Shown here in pieces: positions 6,874 through 12,616 of a stretch of DNA of 17,018 bases (positions within the stretch are counted from its first letter, which is position 1; the number at the start of each line of letters is the position of its first letter). Both the position numbers and the translations under genes were made by a program. The notes under the pieces were generated by a model, which did not search any database, was not told the DNA's origin, and was given only the letters and a program-made list of their open reading frames with translations. The stretch comes from CAMEON01 sp964427175 (lineage in GTDB: Bacteria > Bacillota > Clostridia > Oscillospirales > CAG-272), in contig CAYRTP010000040.1 of the NCBI GenBank assembly GCA_964427175.1, forward strand, positions 1-17,018. Reading direction: 5' to 3'.

Positions 6874-7116
6874 ATGCGTCTGGACAAGTACCTGAAGGTG
6901 ACCCGTATCATCAAGCGCCGCACCGTGGCCAACGAGGCCTGCGATGCCGCCCACGTCACCGTCAACGGCCGCCCTGCCAAGGCATCCTACGACGTGAAGG
7001 TCGGGGACCTGATCGAGGTTACTTTCGGTGCTCGCACCCTGCGTATCCGCGTGTTGGAGGTCAAGGAGACCGTCGGTAAGGATGCCGCCTCTACCCTCTA
7101 CGAGGTGGTGGAGTGA
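6874..7116 (+). CDS. rqcP: RqcP (YabO), S4-domain ribosome quality-control factor
   Basis: The 80-residue product is an S4 RNA-binding protein of the Hsp15/YabO group. MRLDKYLKVTRIIKRRTVAN is the S4 helix pair, followed by VNGRPAKASYDVKVGDLIEV and TLRIRVLEVKETVGKDAA. In Bacillus subtilis RqcP binds stalled 50S subunits and works with RqcH to add alanine tails to nascent chains. The length and the conserved RxIKRRT and KASxDVKxGD motifs fit well. The ATG lies 1 nt after the hup stop, with AAGGAG inside the hup coding end, so translation is probably coupled. Its place just ahead of yabP, yabQ and divIC matches B. subtilis yabO. Confidence 0.93.
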   Translation: MRLDKYLKVTRIIKRRTVANEACDAAHVTVNGRPAKASYDVKVGDLIEVTFGARTLRIRVLEVKETVGKDAASTLYEVVE

Positions 7117-7135
7117 TCCGCCGCTAACGGGAACG

Positions 7136-7165
7136 GTCATAATCCCAAGCCCTTTCGCATAGACT
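7136..7165 (+). promoter_or_regulatory. Sigma-E-like promoter before yabP
   Basis: GTCATAAT (7136-7143) and CATAGACT (7158-7165) are separated by 14 nt. They closely match the sporulation sigma-E pattern of TCATATT, 13-15 nt, CATACAnT. They lie in the 78-nt gap between rqcP and yabP, the one place in the cluster where a mother-cell promoter is expected. B. subtilis yabP-yabQ is likewise under sigma-E. Confidence 0.65.
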
Positions 7166-7194
7166 CCTCCAGATTCCAAGGACGGAGGCAGGAT

Positions 7195-7521
7195 ATGAAC
7201 AATCTGGGCACGAATCAACCAACCAATGAATCCTCGGCGCAGAGCCGCGGGCATAGCTTGATGGCAACAGACCGCCGCGAGATCACCGTGAAGGGGGTCT
7301 CGGAGGTCTTGAGCTTCGACGAGACCTTAGTGCGGCTGGTCACCGTGTGCGGCATCCTCAACCTGGAGGGGGAAGGACTTCGGGTCCACGTACTCAACCT
7401 CAAGGATGGGATGGTGGCCGTCACGGGACAGCTCAACGGCGTGCTTTACGAAAGCGAGACCGCCCCCTCCGCCGATGGAGCCTCCAAGGCAAAGCCCCGC
7501 TCCCGCCGACTCTTTGGGTAA
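7195..7521 (+). CDS. yabP: YabP-family sporulation protein
   Basis: The 108-residue product carries the YabP/YqfC domain at about residues 19-87: HSLMATDRREITVKGVSEV, then SFDETLVRLVTVCGILNLEGEGLRV and the VTGQLNGVLYES strand. YabP is needed for normal sporulation in B. subtilis and is made in the mother cell under sigma-E. Its biochemical role is not known. The N-terminal 18 residues (polar, Asn-rich) and the basic C-terminal tail (SKAKPRSRRLFG) are additions. A GGAGG site seven nt before the ATG fixes the start. A sigma-E-like promoter lies about 30 nt upstream, which would let yabP-yabQ be switched on in sporulation separately from hup-rqcP. Confidence 0.92.
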   Translation: MNNLGTNQPTNESSAQSRGHSLMATDRREITVKGVSEVLSFDETLVRLVTVCGILNLEGEGLRVHVLNLKDGMVAVTGQLNGVLYESETAPSADGASKAKPRSRRLFG

Positions 7522-7529
7522 CACAGGGG

Positions 7530-8129
7530 ATGAGCGGACTGGATCTTTACCTCTCCCAGCGTACCCTGGCCCTCATGTTCGTCTACGCGGTGCTCACGGG
7601 CTTCTGCCTGGGCCCCGTATACGACGGGCTCCGTATCCTCCGTATGGCCCTGGGAGATCCCACCGCTACCCAAGGTTTCCCACGCCGAAGGGGAAGTACC
7701 CCCTCGACCTGCGAACCGAAACGGCGGCCGCCGCTTCTGACGGTCCTGCTGTTCGTGGAGGACCTGGTCTTCATGCTGATTGCCTCGGTGGCCTTGATCC
7801 TCTTGACCTACTACACCAACGACGGACAGCTCCGCGCCCCCGCACCCGTGGGCATGGCTTGCGGATTCTTCGTCTATATCCATACGGTCAGCCGTCTGCT
7901 TGTCCGCCTGGCGGAGCTTGTCTTGGGGCTGATCCGGCGGATGGGTGTCATCTGCCTGCACCTGCTGGCCATCCCCCTGAAGGGACTCTGGACAGTCACC
8001 GTTGGCCGCATCCTGGCCAACCGCAGGGAACGACAGACCCAAAGGAGCATCCAAAGCCTCACCGAGTCCGCCGCGCAAGGGTTCGGTATATTGGAAGAAA
8101 ACCCCAAAAAACAGGATCCGCACGCATAA
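7530..8129 (+). CDS. yabQ: YabQ-family spore cortex membrane protein
   Basis: The 199-residue protein is a YabQ-like integral membrane protein, required in B. subtilis for the spore cortex and targeted to the outer forespore membrane. SQRTLALMFVYAVLTGFCLGPVYDGLRILR is the conserved N-terminal segment. Hydrophobic helices follow near residues 67-90 (LLTVLLFVEDLVFMLIASVALILL) and 97-140, and the tail is charged. The ATG at 7530 lies 8 nt after the yabP stop behind a weak GGGG. An open frame reaches back to 7347, but that part is out-of-frame yabP sequence. A Pro/Arg-rich insert at residues 46-65 is longer than I expect for the family. It is probably co-transcribed with yabP and divIC. Confidence 0.9.
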   Translation: MSGLDLYLSQRTLALMFVYAVLTGFCLGPVYDGLRILRMALGDPTATQGFPRRRGSTPSTCEPKRRPPLLTVLLFVEDLVFMLIASVALILLTYYTNDGQLRAPAPVGMACGFFVYIHTVSRLLVRLAELVLGLIRRMGVICLHLLAIPLKGLWTVTVGRILANRRERQTQRSIQSLTESAAQGFGILEENPKKQDPHA

Positions 8130-8171
8130 ACTGGCGCAGAGCGGGAACAATCAGGAAAGGAGTATGCTGAT

Positions 8172-8561
8172 ATGACAGACCGCGACCCGCGTTTACAAGG
8201 CGCGCAGACCGATTTGCCCACCGTCGGGACCGAGCCCCAGCCCCCGTCCCCCTCGGCGGATCAGCCGGAGGCCGAAACCGAAAAGAGCCTGGGAAAATCC
8301 ATGCTCATCAAGGTCGCCCTGGCTTCGGTGCTGGTTGCCTCCCTGGTCATCAGCATCGCAAACCTGATGGTGGCCAACCAGCTCCGCGATCAGACCGACG
8401 AATACCAGGCCGAGATCGACGACTACAAGGAAAAGATCGCCCGTTTGAAATACTATATCAATAAGGAAGTGGACGATGAGTATATCATCGAGTACGCCCG
8501 CGAGTACCTGGATATGTATTTCCCTGACGAGGAAATCTACTACAATGACGTAAACGAGTAA
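8172..8561 (+). CDS. divIC: DivIC/FtsB-type septum formation initiator
   Basis: The 129-residue protein has the bitopic plan of DivIC: a cytoplasmic N-terminus of about 43 residues rich in Pro/Glu, one transmembrane helix (residues 45-67), a short coiled coil (68-98, LRDQTDEYQAEIDDYKEKIA) and the conserved DDEYIIEYAREYLDMYFPDE segment. DivIC joins DivIB and FtsL in the divisome and is needed for septation. AAAGGAG about nine nt upstream supports the ATG. The position after yabP and yabQ is the same as in B. subtilis and confirms the call. Confidence 0.92.
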   Translation: MTDRDPRLQGAQTDLPTVGTEPQPPSPSADQPEAETEKSLGKSMLIKVALASVLVASLVISIANLMVANQLRDQTDEYQAEIDDYKEKIARLKYYINKEVDDEYIIEYAREYLDMYFPDEEIYYNDVNE

Positions 8562-8605
8562 AACAGCCGCTCGCGGCTCAAAACCAAGGAAAGGAGGGCT
8601 CACCC

Positions 8606-9088
8606 ATGGCCGAAAAGACCCCAAAAGAGGGAATCAAGATCATCACACAGAATAAAAAAGCGTGGCACGACTACTTCGTTGACGAGAAGTACGAAGCGGG
8701 CATCGAGCTCTACGGCACCGAGGTCAAGAGCATCCGCGGCGGCGGCATCAACCTCAAGGATTCCTACTGCCAGGTCATCGACGGCGAGCTCTACGCCATC
8801 GGTGTCCACGTAAGCCCCTATGAGCACGGCAATATCTTCAACCGCGAGCCCCTGCGGGACCGCCGCCTGCTCATGCATAAGAAGGAGATCATGAAGCTCC
8901 AGGGCCTGATGACCCAAAAGGGTTATACCTTGGTCCCCCTCCAGGTCTACTTCAAGGGCTCCCGCCTCAAGGTTGAGGTCGGTCTGTGCCGAGGCAAAAA
9001 GCTCTACGATAAGCGGGACTCCATCGCTAAGGCCGAGTCCGACCGCGAGATCGAGCGCCGCCTCAAGGACCGTACCTACCGTAGTTAA
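8606..9088 (+). CDS. smpB: SsrA-binding protein SmpB
   Basis: The 160-residue product is full-length SmpB, the partner that carries tmRNA to stalled ribosomes and mimics the codon-anticodon stem in trans-translation. Family marks are the start of the barrel (NKKAWHDYFVDEKYEAGIEL), GTEVKSIRGGGINLKDSYC, HVSPYEHGN, RDRRLLMHKKEI, YFKGSRLKVEVGLCRGKKLYDKRD and the basic C-terminal helix ending RRLKDRTYRS. A strong AGGAAAGGAGGG site precedes the ATG. The tmRNA gene begins 79 nt after its stop with no visible promoter or terminator between, so the two may be co-transcribed. Confidence 0.98.
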   Translation: MAEKTPKEGIKIITQNKKAWHDYFVDEKYEAGIELYGTEVKSIRGGGINLKDSYCQVIDGELYAIGVHVSPYEHGNIFNREPLRDRRLLMHKKEIMKLQGLMTQKGYTLVPLQVYFKGSRLKVEVGLCRGKKLYDKRDSIAKAESDREIERRLKDRTYRS

Positions 9089-9167
9089 ACCATCAAAAAT
9101 CACCACGATCCATCCAAATCCAACAGCTACCTCTTCACCATTCACTCTTACCTCTCACTTCCACTAT

Positions 9168-9533
9168 GGGGGTGTACCGGTTTCGACGGGGATCATGAAG
9201 TGCGATAAGCGGGTCAGGCCGGGTAATCCTGTCAACTGCCCAACCTTAAAATTAAACGACAACAATAACGTTGCTCTGGCTGCCTAATTGGCAGTGCCGC
9301 GGCCGATAGTGCCGCCCGTTCCCCTTGGGAGTACCGCGACCCGAGGCTGAACGTCATGTAGCGGTGCCCGTGCATCGGTGGTTCGCCATTGAGCCGATCA
9401 CGCACAAAATGGCTGCCTGTGTCCGGCTTTGCGTCTGAAACCGTCCACAGGGAGATCTAATCAGACGATGCACCCGGAGAAAGTCGCATGGATCGGTTTT
9501 CGGACAGGGGTTCGACTCCCCTCATCTCCACCA
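9168..9533 (+). ncRNA. ssrA: Transfer-messenger RNA (tmRNA)
   Basis: The 366-nt RNA starts GGGGGTGTACCGGTTTCGAC and ends with a T-arm (GGGGTTCGACTCCCC) and CATCTCCACCA. The 5' GGGGGUG pairs with CAUCUCC in an acceptor stem with two G-U pairs. CCA is encoded. The tag frame is GAC AAC AAT AAC GTT GCT CTG GCT GCC TAA at 9258-9287. With the alanine carried by tmRNA itself this gives ADNNNVALAA, and ALAA is the usual ClpXP/ClpAP degron end. The resume codon GAC is inferred by aligning the A-rich stretch before it with B. subtilis tmRNA. No promoter is evident just upstream, so processing from a smpB-ssrA transcript is likely. Its 3' end serves as an insertion site. Confidence 0.97.
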
Positions 9534-9584
9534 AACAAACGGACGGCATTTTGCCGCCCGTTTTGCTTTGGTAGAGATGTGCGG
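9526..9584 (+). repeat. Left 59-bp direct repeat at the ssrA 3' end (att-like)
   Basis: This runs from the last eight bases of ssrA (CTCCACCA) through the terminator to GAGATGTGCGG. It matches 11914-11972 at 54 of 59 positions in the same orientation. The pair brackets the AT-rich operon, as expected for attL and attR of an element inserted at tmRNA. It is also palindromic: CATCTCCACCAAA on one side meets TTTGGTAGAGATG on the other. Confidence 0.8.
9537..9567 (+). terminator. Terminator of ssrA
   Basis: AAACGGACGGCA pairs with TGCCGCCCGTTT (one A-C mismatch) and runs into TTTTGCTTT, 3 nt after the encoded CCA. Confidence 0.85.
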
Positions 9585-9598
9585 ACGAGAAATTCTGC

Positions 9599-9664
9599 GC
9601 AAGTTGCCTGCAAATCAGAAAAAATCTACTCTGCAGCGACCGAAGGGAGCGGAGAGCAACTTGC
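9599..9664 (+). other. Structured non-coding segment between tmRNA-end copies
   Basis: GCAAGTTGC (9599-9607) and GCAACTTGC (9656-9664) form a perfect nine-base inverted repeat. An inner CTGCA/TGCAG pair and a GCGACCGAAGGGAGCGG stretch lie between them. There is no credible reading frame. It may be the remnant of an earlier insertion or a recombinase-recognition region. Confidence 0.45.
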
Positions 9665-9689
9665 CCAGTCCATCCGCAGGATGGGGTGT

Positions 9690-9716
9690 GGGTTCAGACT
9701 CCCCTCATCTCCACCA
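9690..9716 (+). repeat. Second copy of the tmRNA 3' end
   Basis: GGGTTCAGACTCCCCTCATC and the following TCCACCA repeat the last 26 nt of ssrA (9508-9533) with a single inserted A in the T-loop. No tmRNA body precedes it. Such partial copies mark att sites of elements that integrate into tmRNA. Confidence 0.8.
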
Positions 9717-9718
9717 AG

Positions 9719-9754
9719 CGCAAAAAGCCCTTGCACAGCAAGGGCTTTTTTGCG
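9719..9754 (+). terminator. Terminator after the second tmRNA-end copy
   Basis: CGCAAAAAGCCCTTGC pairs with GCAAGGGCTTTTTTGCG around ACA. The 3' arm holds a run of six T. Confidence 0.85.
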
Positions 9755-9818
9755 TTCGTGAAAATGAGGCAGATGAGAGACTCTGAATAATAATGCAGGT
9801 TAGATGTCTTGTTTTGCA

Positions 9819-9863
9819 CAATAGCAAATCCCTATTGACTTGCTTATGTTCTTGCGGTATAAT
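9819..9863 (+). promoter_or_regulatory. Promoter of the LytTR operon with overlapping inverted repeat
   Basis: TTGACT (9835-9840), 17 nt and TATAAT (9858-9863) form a near-perfect sigma-A promoter. CAATAG (9819-9824) and CTATTG (9832-9837) make a six-base inverted repeat, spaced by seven nt, that overlaps the -35. This is a possible operator, perhaps for the LytTR protein itself. Confidence 0.8.
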
Positions 9864-9886
9864 TTAATGCGAAAGGAGGTGGAAAA

Positions 9887-10324
9887 ATGAAAGTTACGAT
9901 TGACAAAAACGAGTCATATTCAGTCCCTGAAATAATTGTAAAATGTCAGGAGATTGACGAGGTCCTTCAAGATATTATTTCATATATCGGGATTGCTGAT
10001 AAGAATATGATTGGCGAAGTGGACGGAGAAATCTTTTTTATTCCGCTCAACAGTATTCTTTATTTCGAATCTGTTGATAAAATCGTATATATTTATACAG
10101 ACCAACAGGTTTATAAATCATCAGCAAAACTCTATATATTGGAGGAACAATTGGTTGATACCTACTTTGCGCGAGTATCTAAAACAACGATTCTTAATTT
10201 GAAAAAGCTGAACAGTGTAAAAGCGGCTAAGAATGCCAAACTTGAAGGAACGTTGATAAACAAAGAGAAAATACTCATATCTCGGCAATATGTTGCTGGG
10301 ATAAAAAAGAGATTGGGGGTATAG
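9887..10324 (+). CDS. LytTR-domain DNA-binding regulator
   Basis: This 145-residue protein has a C-terminal LytTR domain at about residues 46-143: GEIFFIPLNSILYFESVDK, IVYIYTDQQVYKSSAKLYIL, FARVSKTTILNLKKLNSV and KILISRQYVAGIKKRLGV. There is no receiver domain; the N-terminus (1-45) is short, as in the stand-alone LytTR regulators that pair with DUF3021 membrane proteins. It should bind direct repeats near its own promoter and activate or autoregulate the operon. An AAAGGAGGTGG site seven nt before the ATG is strong. The gene is markedly more AT-rich than the flanking chromosome, with A/T-ending codons dominating, which points to recent transfer with the three genes after it. Confidence 0.92.
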   Translation: MKVTIDKNESYSVPEIIVKCQEIDEVLQDIISYIGIADKNMIGEVDGEIFFIPLNSILYFESVDKIVYIYTDQQVYKSSAKLYILEEQLVDTYFARVSKTTILNLKKLNSVKAAKNAKLEGTLINKEKILISRQYVAGIKKRLGV

Positions 10325-10326
10325 TT

Positions 10327-10791
10327 ATGTTAAAAAACATTATGAAGAAAAGTTTTGCAGATATTTCTGTTTCCGCGCTGATCATTATGGTGTGTTTTAT
10401 TTTTGCTTCATTTTTCCCTAACTTTATGAAATACACCGAGGCACAGCGACTGTTCTTTTATGATTTATTGGTTAGAATTATTTTAGGCCTTTCTATTATC
10501 GCTTCATTAGGAATTTTTGCGTACCATTTCATCATGCACGCTGATTATTTCTCGGCTTCCAAAACAGTTCGCAGAGGCCTATCTGTACTTGTCATTGCTT
10601 TGCTCACTATTTTTGTTAATTTGTCTGTTTTTGCTGTTATTCCTCAAAACTATGTTTTGATCGGCATAGCTTTCATTGTTATTCTTACTGCAACGGGAAT
10701 GATTGTGGGGTTTATCGTTGAAGACAAAGCACGAAAAAAAGATATAGAAGTCATAAATAAGCGTTTAAGCGAAATAAAAGAGGAAAAGTAA
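10327..10791 (+). CDS. DUF3021-family membrane protein, LytTR partner
   Basis: The 154-residue protein has four hydrophobic helices, at about residues 13-31, 42-66, 84-106 and 109-131. A charged C-terminal tail with coiled-coil character (EDKARKKDIEVINKRLSEIKEEK) follows. This plan and its place 2 nt after a LytTR gene fit DUF3021. Members of this family are thought to act as membrane partners or inhibitors of the neighbouring LytTR regulator in Firmicutes. The ATG follows GGGGGTATAG at the end of the upstream gene, so the two are translationally linked. The AT-rich composition matches the rest of the insert. Confidence 0.83.
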   Translation: MLKNIMKKSFADISVSALIIMVCFIFASFFPNFMKYTEAQRLFFYDLLVRIILGLSIIASLGIFAYHFIMHADYFSASKTVRRGLSVLVIALLTIFVNLSVFAVIPQNYVLIGIAFIVILTATGMIVGFIVEDKARKKDIEVINKRLSEIKEEK

Positions 10792-10805
10792 AAAGGAATG
10801 TGCAA

Positions 10806-11339
10806 ATGAAAAAGCTTAAGTTTGAACCTGAAAGCCTATTTTATTTAATAATTACCTATTTATGTTCCTTAGTGCTTGCATATTTTTTAGAGGAGTTTGT
10901 TAAGTTTTCAGCATTGTTTGATTTAGAATTTTTTGCAGAAAGAATCAATGCAGGCGATCCATTAGTTTGGGATATAACCTTTGAAATATGCTTTTTAATA
11001 GCCTATTTAATATTTCATATCATTTTCTGTATCGCATACAAATCAAGGCGCAAAGAATTTATAAAAGACACAAAAGGATTGATAACCCAAAAAGACGGAC
11101 TTATATATCACTTAAAGAACCATTGGATAAGTGATATCGTTATTGATTCAATTCAAACCATAGTGTATTTGGTTTTATTTCTAAATAAAAATTCTTTTTG
11201 TCCTACGGCTATTATTTATAGATTTTTCGGTGTTCCTTTCGGTTTGATTGCGAGTGCTGTTTTTTTAGTAGCGATACATCTTACCCATATCGTTTGGGCG
11301 CAGTATAATTGGCGAGTCAACCATTATATGTATGAATAA
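10806..11339 (+). CDS. Unrecognised four-helix membrane protein
   Basis: I do not recognise this 177-residue protein. It has four likely membrane helices, around residues 11-29, 56-76, 109-130 and 140-162. A polar loop lies at 77-105 (YKSRRKEFIKDTKGLITQKD) and an acidic stretch at 29-50. The C-terminus is aromatic-rich (WAQYNWRVNHYMYE). No catalytic motif is seen. The ATG at 10806 is preferred over a GTG at 10800 because AAAAGG lies nine nt before it. It follows the DUF3021 gene by 14 nt and is clearly in the same operon, so it is a likely target or effector of the LytTR system. Confidence 0.75.
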   Translation: MKKLKFEPESLFYLIITYLCSLVLAYFLEEFVKFSALFDLEFFAERINAGDPLVWDITFEICFLIAYLIFHIIFCIAYKSRRKEFIKDTKGLITQKDGLIYHLKNHWISDIVIDSIQTIVYLVLFLNKNSFCPTAIIYRFFGVPFGLIASAVFLVAIHLTHIVWAQYNWRVNHYMYE

Positions 11340-11354
11340 GAGGTGAGAGAGAAG

Positions 11355-11897
11355 ATGATAGTAATTATCTTGATCGTTTTAATTCCTGTTTTAATAATCG
11401 TCATTTCTGCATCTGCATTTTCTTTTGTTCGTGCATTTATTGATCGAATATCATTTTATAAACAAATCAAACAAATTTGCAAAGAGCAAAATTATAAAAT
11501 AGCCCTTCCAAGAAAACTTTTTGCTTCATTTTTTAGATATTGTCATAAGCCGGACATTATTATTGAAACACCAAACAAAAAATATTTACTTCGTTTCATT
11601 ACTTGCAAAAATAAATCTTTGTTTTATAATTTTCCCACACCCGAATGGTATGTTTCTTTTGAAAGAGTACTATCAGTACCAATAAACCCCACTGGAAGAT
11701 TTAAGCATTTGCCGCCATTTGATAAAGCATATTATAGCGATCATACTGAAAACAAATGTATTTTAGTTTTTGCTCCGTATATGCCGAAAACATCTTATCT
11801 GAAAGACAAAAACTCAAAACGTGAGTTGGCAGGAAATGCGATTATAATAGAGGAATGGACTGTTTATGAGTCCAAATACTTTTTATCAAGTATTTAA
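11355..11897 (+). CDS. Unrecognised membrane-anchored protein
   Basis: I do not recognise this 180-residue protein. One strongly hydrophobic N-terminal segment (residues 1-28, MIVIILIVLIPVLIIVISAS) anchors a soluble domain of about 150 residues. That domain contains LPRKLFASFFRYC, KPDIIIETPNKKYLLRFIT, PEWYVSFERVLSVP, KCILVFAPYMP and NAIIIEEWTVYES, an alternating strand pattern without visible catalytic residues. The ATG at 11355 with GAGGTGAG before it is preferred over GTG at 11343. It is the last gene of the insert; its stop lies 16 nt before the right 59-bp repeat, whose hairpin can serve as its terminator. Confidence 0.72.
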   Translation: MIVIILIVLIPVLIIVISASAFSFVRAFIDRISFYKQIKQICKEQNYKIALPRKLFASFFRYCHKPDIIIETPNKKYLLRFITCKNKSLFYNFPTPEWYVSFERVLSVPINPTGRFKHLPPFDKAYYSDHTENKCILVFAPYMPKTSYLKDKNSKRELAGNAIIIEEWTVYESKYFLSSI

Positions 11898-11913
11898 TTT
11901 GTGTACGCTTTAC

Positions 11914-11972
11914 CTCCACCAAACAAACGGGCGGCAAAATGCCGCCCGTTTTGCTTTGGTGGAGATGTGCGG
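11914..11972 (+). repeat. Right 59-bp direct repeat (att-like), with terminator
   Basis: This matches 9526-9584 at 54 of 59 positions. It also folds as one long hairpin. CTCCACCAAA (11914-11923) pairs with TTTGGTGGAG (11955-11964), and inside that AAACGGGCGGCA pairs with TGCCGCCCGTTT followed by TTGCTTT, so it can terminate the LytTR operon. The copy keeps only CTCCACCA of ssrA and lacks the T-arm. Confidence 0.8.
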
Positions 11973-12003
11973 CGGTAAATTCATAAAACCAATCTCTTTT
12001 ATT

Positions 12004-12303
12004 TTAATATTTCTCCGCAATCATCACGTCCATACAATGCTTATGCGCGACCCCACTGCTGGTACAATCAAAAATTCTTTCTTCGTTCTTGTAAAATAAC
12101 CAATCGTGGTAATACATAAATAATTCTCCGGATTTCCAGTCGCCAGCCGCGAGTTCGCTTTCTTCAATATCGGGCGGCAACGGAATAAAGGGCTTCCTTA
12201 CGAAAACATTGATCACGTTTATACCGTTTGACGCGGTATGCTCTTTGAGACTCTCAATGATGTTGCTGCGGCTTTCTTGAGGGATATAATGAAATACTCC
12301 GCT
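12004..12303 (-). pseudogene. C-terminal remnant of a class I SAM-dependent methyltransferase
   Basis: One minus-strand frame reads SGVFHYIPQESRSNIIE, then NGINVINVFVRKPFIPLPPD, WKSGELFMYYHDW and IFDCTSSGVAHKHCMDVMIA. This is recognisable as the C-terminal half of TehB-like SAM-dependent methyltransferases. The N-terminal SAM-binding half is missing. The frame has no start of its own: the only in-frame initiator I saw is a GTG at 12216 without a ribosome site. Upstream it runs into the out-of-frame HTH fragment. Because the residual reading frame is still clean over about 100 codons, the loss seems recent. Confidence 0.7.
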
Positions 12304-12365
12304 AATGCCTGTTGCGTGAATCCACGCGCCTTTCGTCTGTCTGTTATGATTTTACCGATATTCAT
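12219..12365 (-). pseudogene. Truncated XRE-family HTH regulator, N-terminus only
   Basis: From the ATG at 12365, with GGAGGG eight nt upstream, the frame reads MNIGKIITDRRKARGFTQQA then LAE, the first helices of an HTH_3/XRE domain. It then turns into non-HTH sequence and stops at 12219, for 48 residues in all. From about 12303 the DNA instead encodes methyltransferase in another frame. The two fragments were therefore joined by a deletion that broke both genes. Promoter and ribosome site look intact, so a useless short peptide may still be made. Confidence 0.65.
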
Positions 12366-12395
12366 AAACATATCCCTCCTTTATGAAGTAATTCT

Positions 12396-12424
12396 ATTAT
12401 ACCACATCAAGGGAGAACAATCAA
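12396..12424 (-). promoter_or_regulatory. Sigma-A promoter of the HTH fragment
   Basis: On the minus strand TTGATT (12419-12424), a 17-nt spacer and a perfect TATAAT (12396-12401) lie about 30 nt before the ATG at 12365. Confidence 0.8.
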
Positions 12425-12555
12425 TAACCGGTTTGTTGAAGCGATTTGATTTTTCTATTGATGGTTGAAAAGAAAGATATATTATAGGTTTCAATATTCC
12501 TCTGATAAGGATACCGGCAAAATAGAGTTGTTGCTTTTTTGCCCCCCGTAACAAC

Positions 12556-12583
12556 GCCCTCGTCCCGATTTCGGAACGAGGGC
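12556..12583 (-). terminator. Hairpin downstream of the collagen-like gene
   Basis: GCCCTCGT (12556-12563) pairs with ACGAGGGC (12576-12583) over an inner CCGA/TCGG stem, 34 nt after the minus-strand stop at 12617. No long T-run follows on that strand, so termination efficiency is uncertain. Confidence 0.6.
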
Positions 12584-12616
12584 ACTTCATTTCTCTTGAA
12601 AAAACGTGCGCTGAAT

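Noticed and set aside
7347..7529. N-terminal extension of YabQ
   Set aside because: It overlaps yabP in another frame and reads as Arg/Gly/Pro-rich noise. YabQ homology begins at 7530.
9429..9786. Short frames across the tmRNA end and the att-like segment
   Set aside because: They run through tmRNA, two terminators and repeats, and encode nothing recognisable.
12381..12590. Minus-strand 69-codon frame ahead of the HTH fragment
   Set aside because: It crosses the collagen-gene hairpin and the HTH promoter, and has no ribosome site or recognisable motif.
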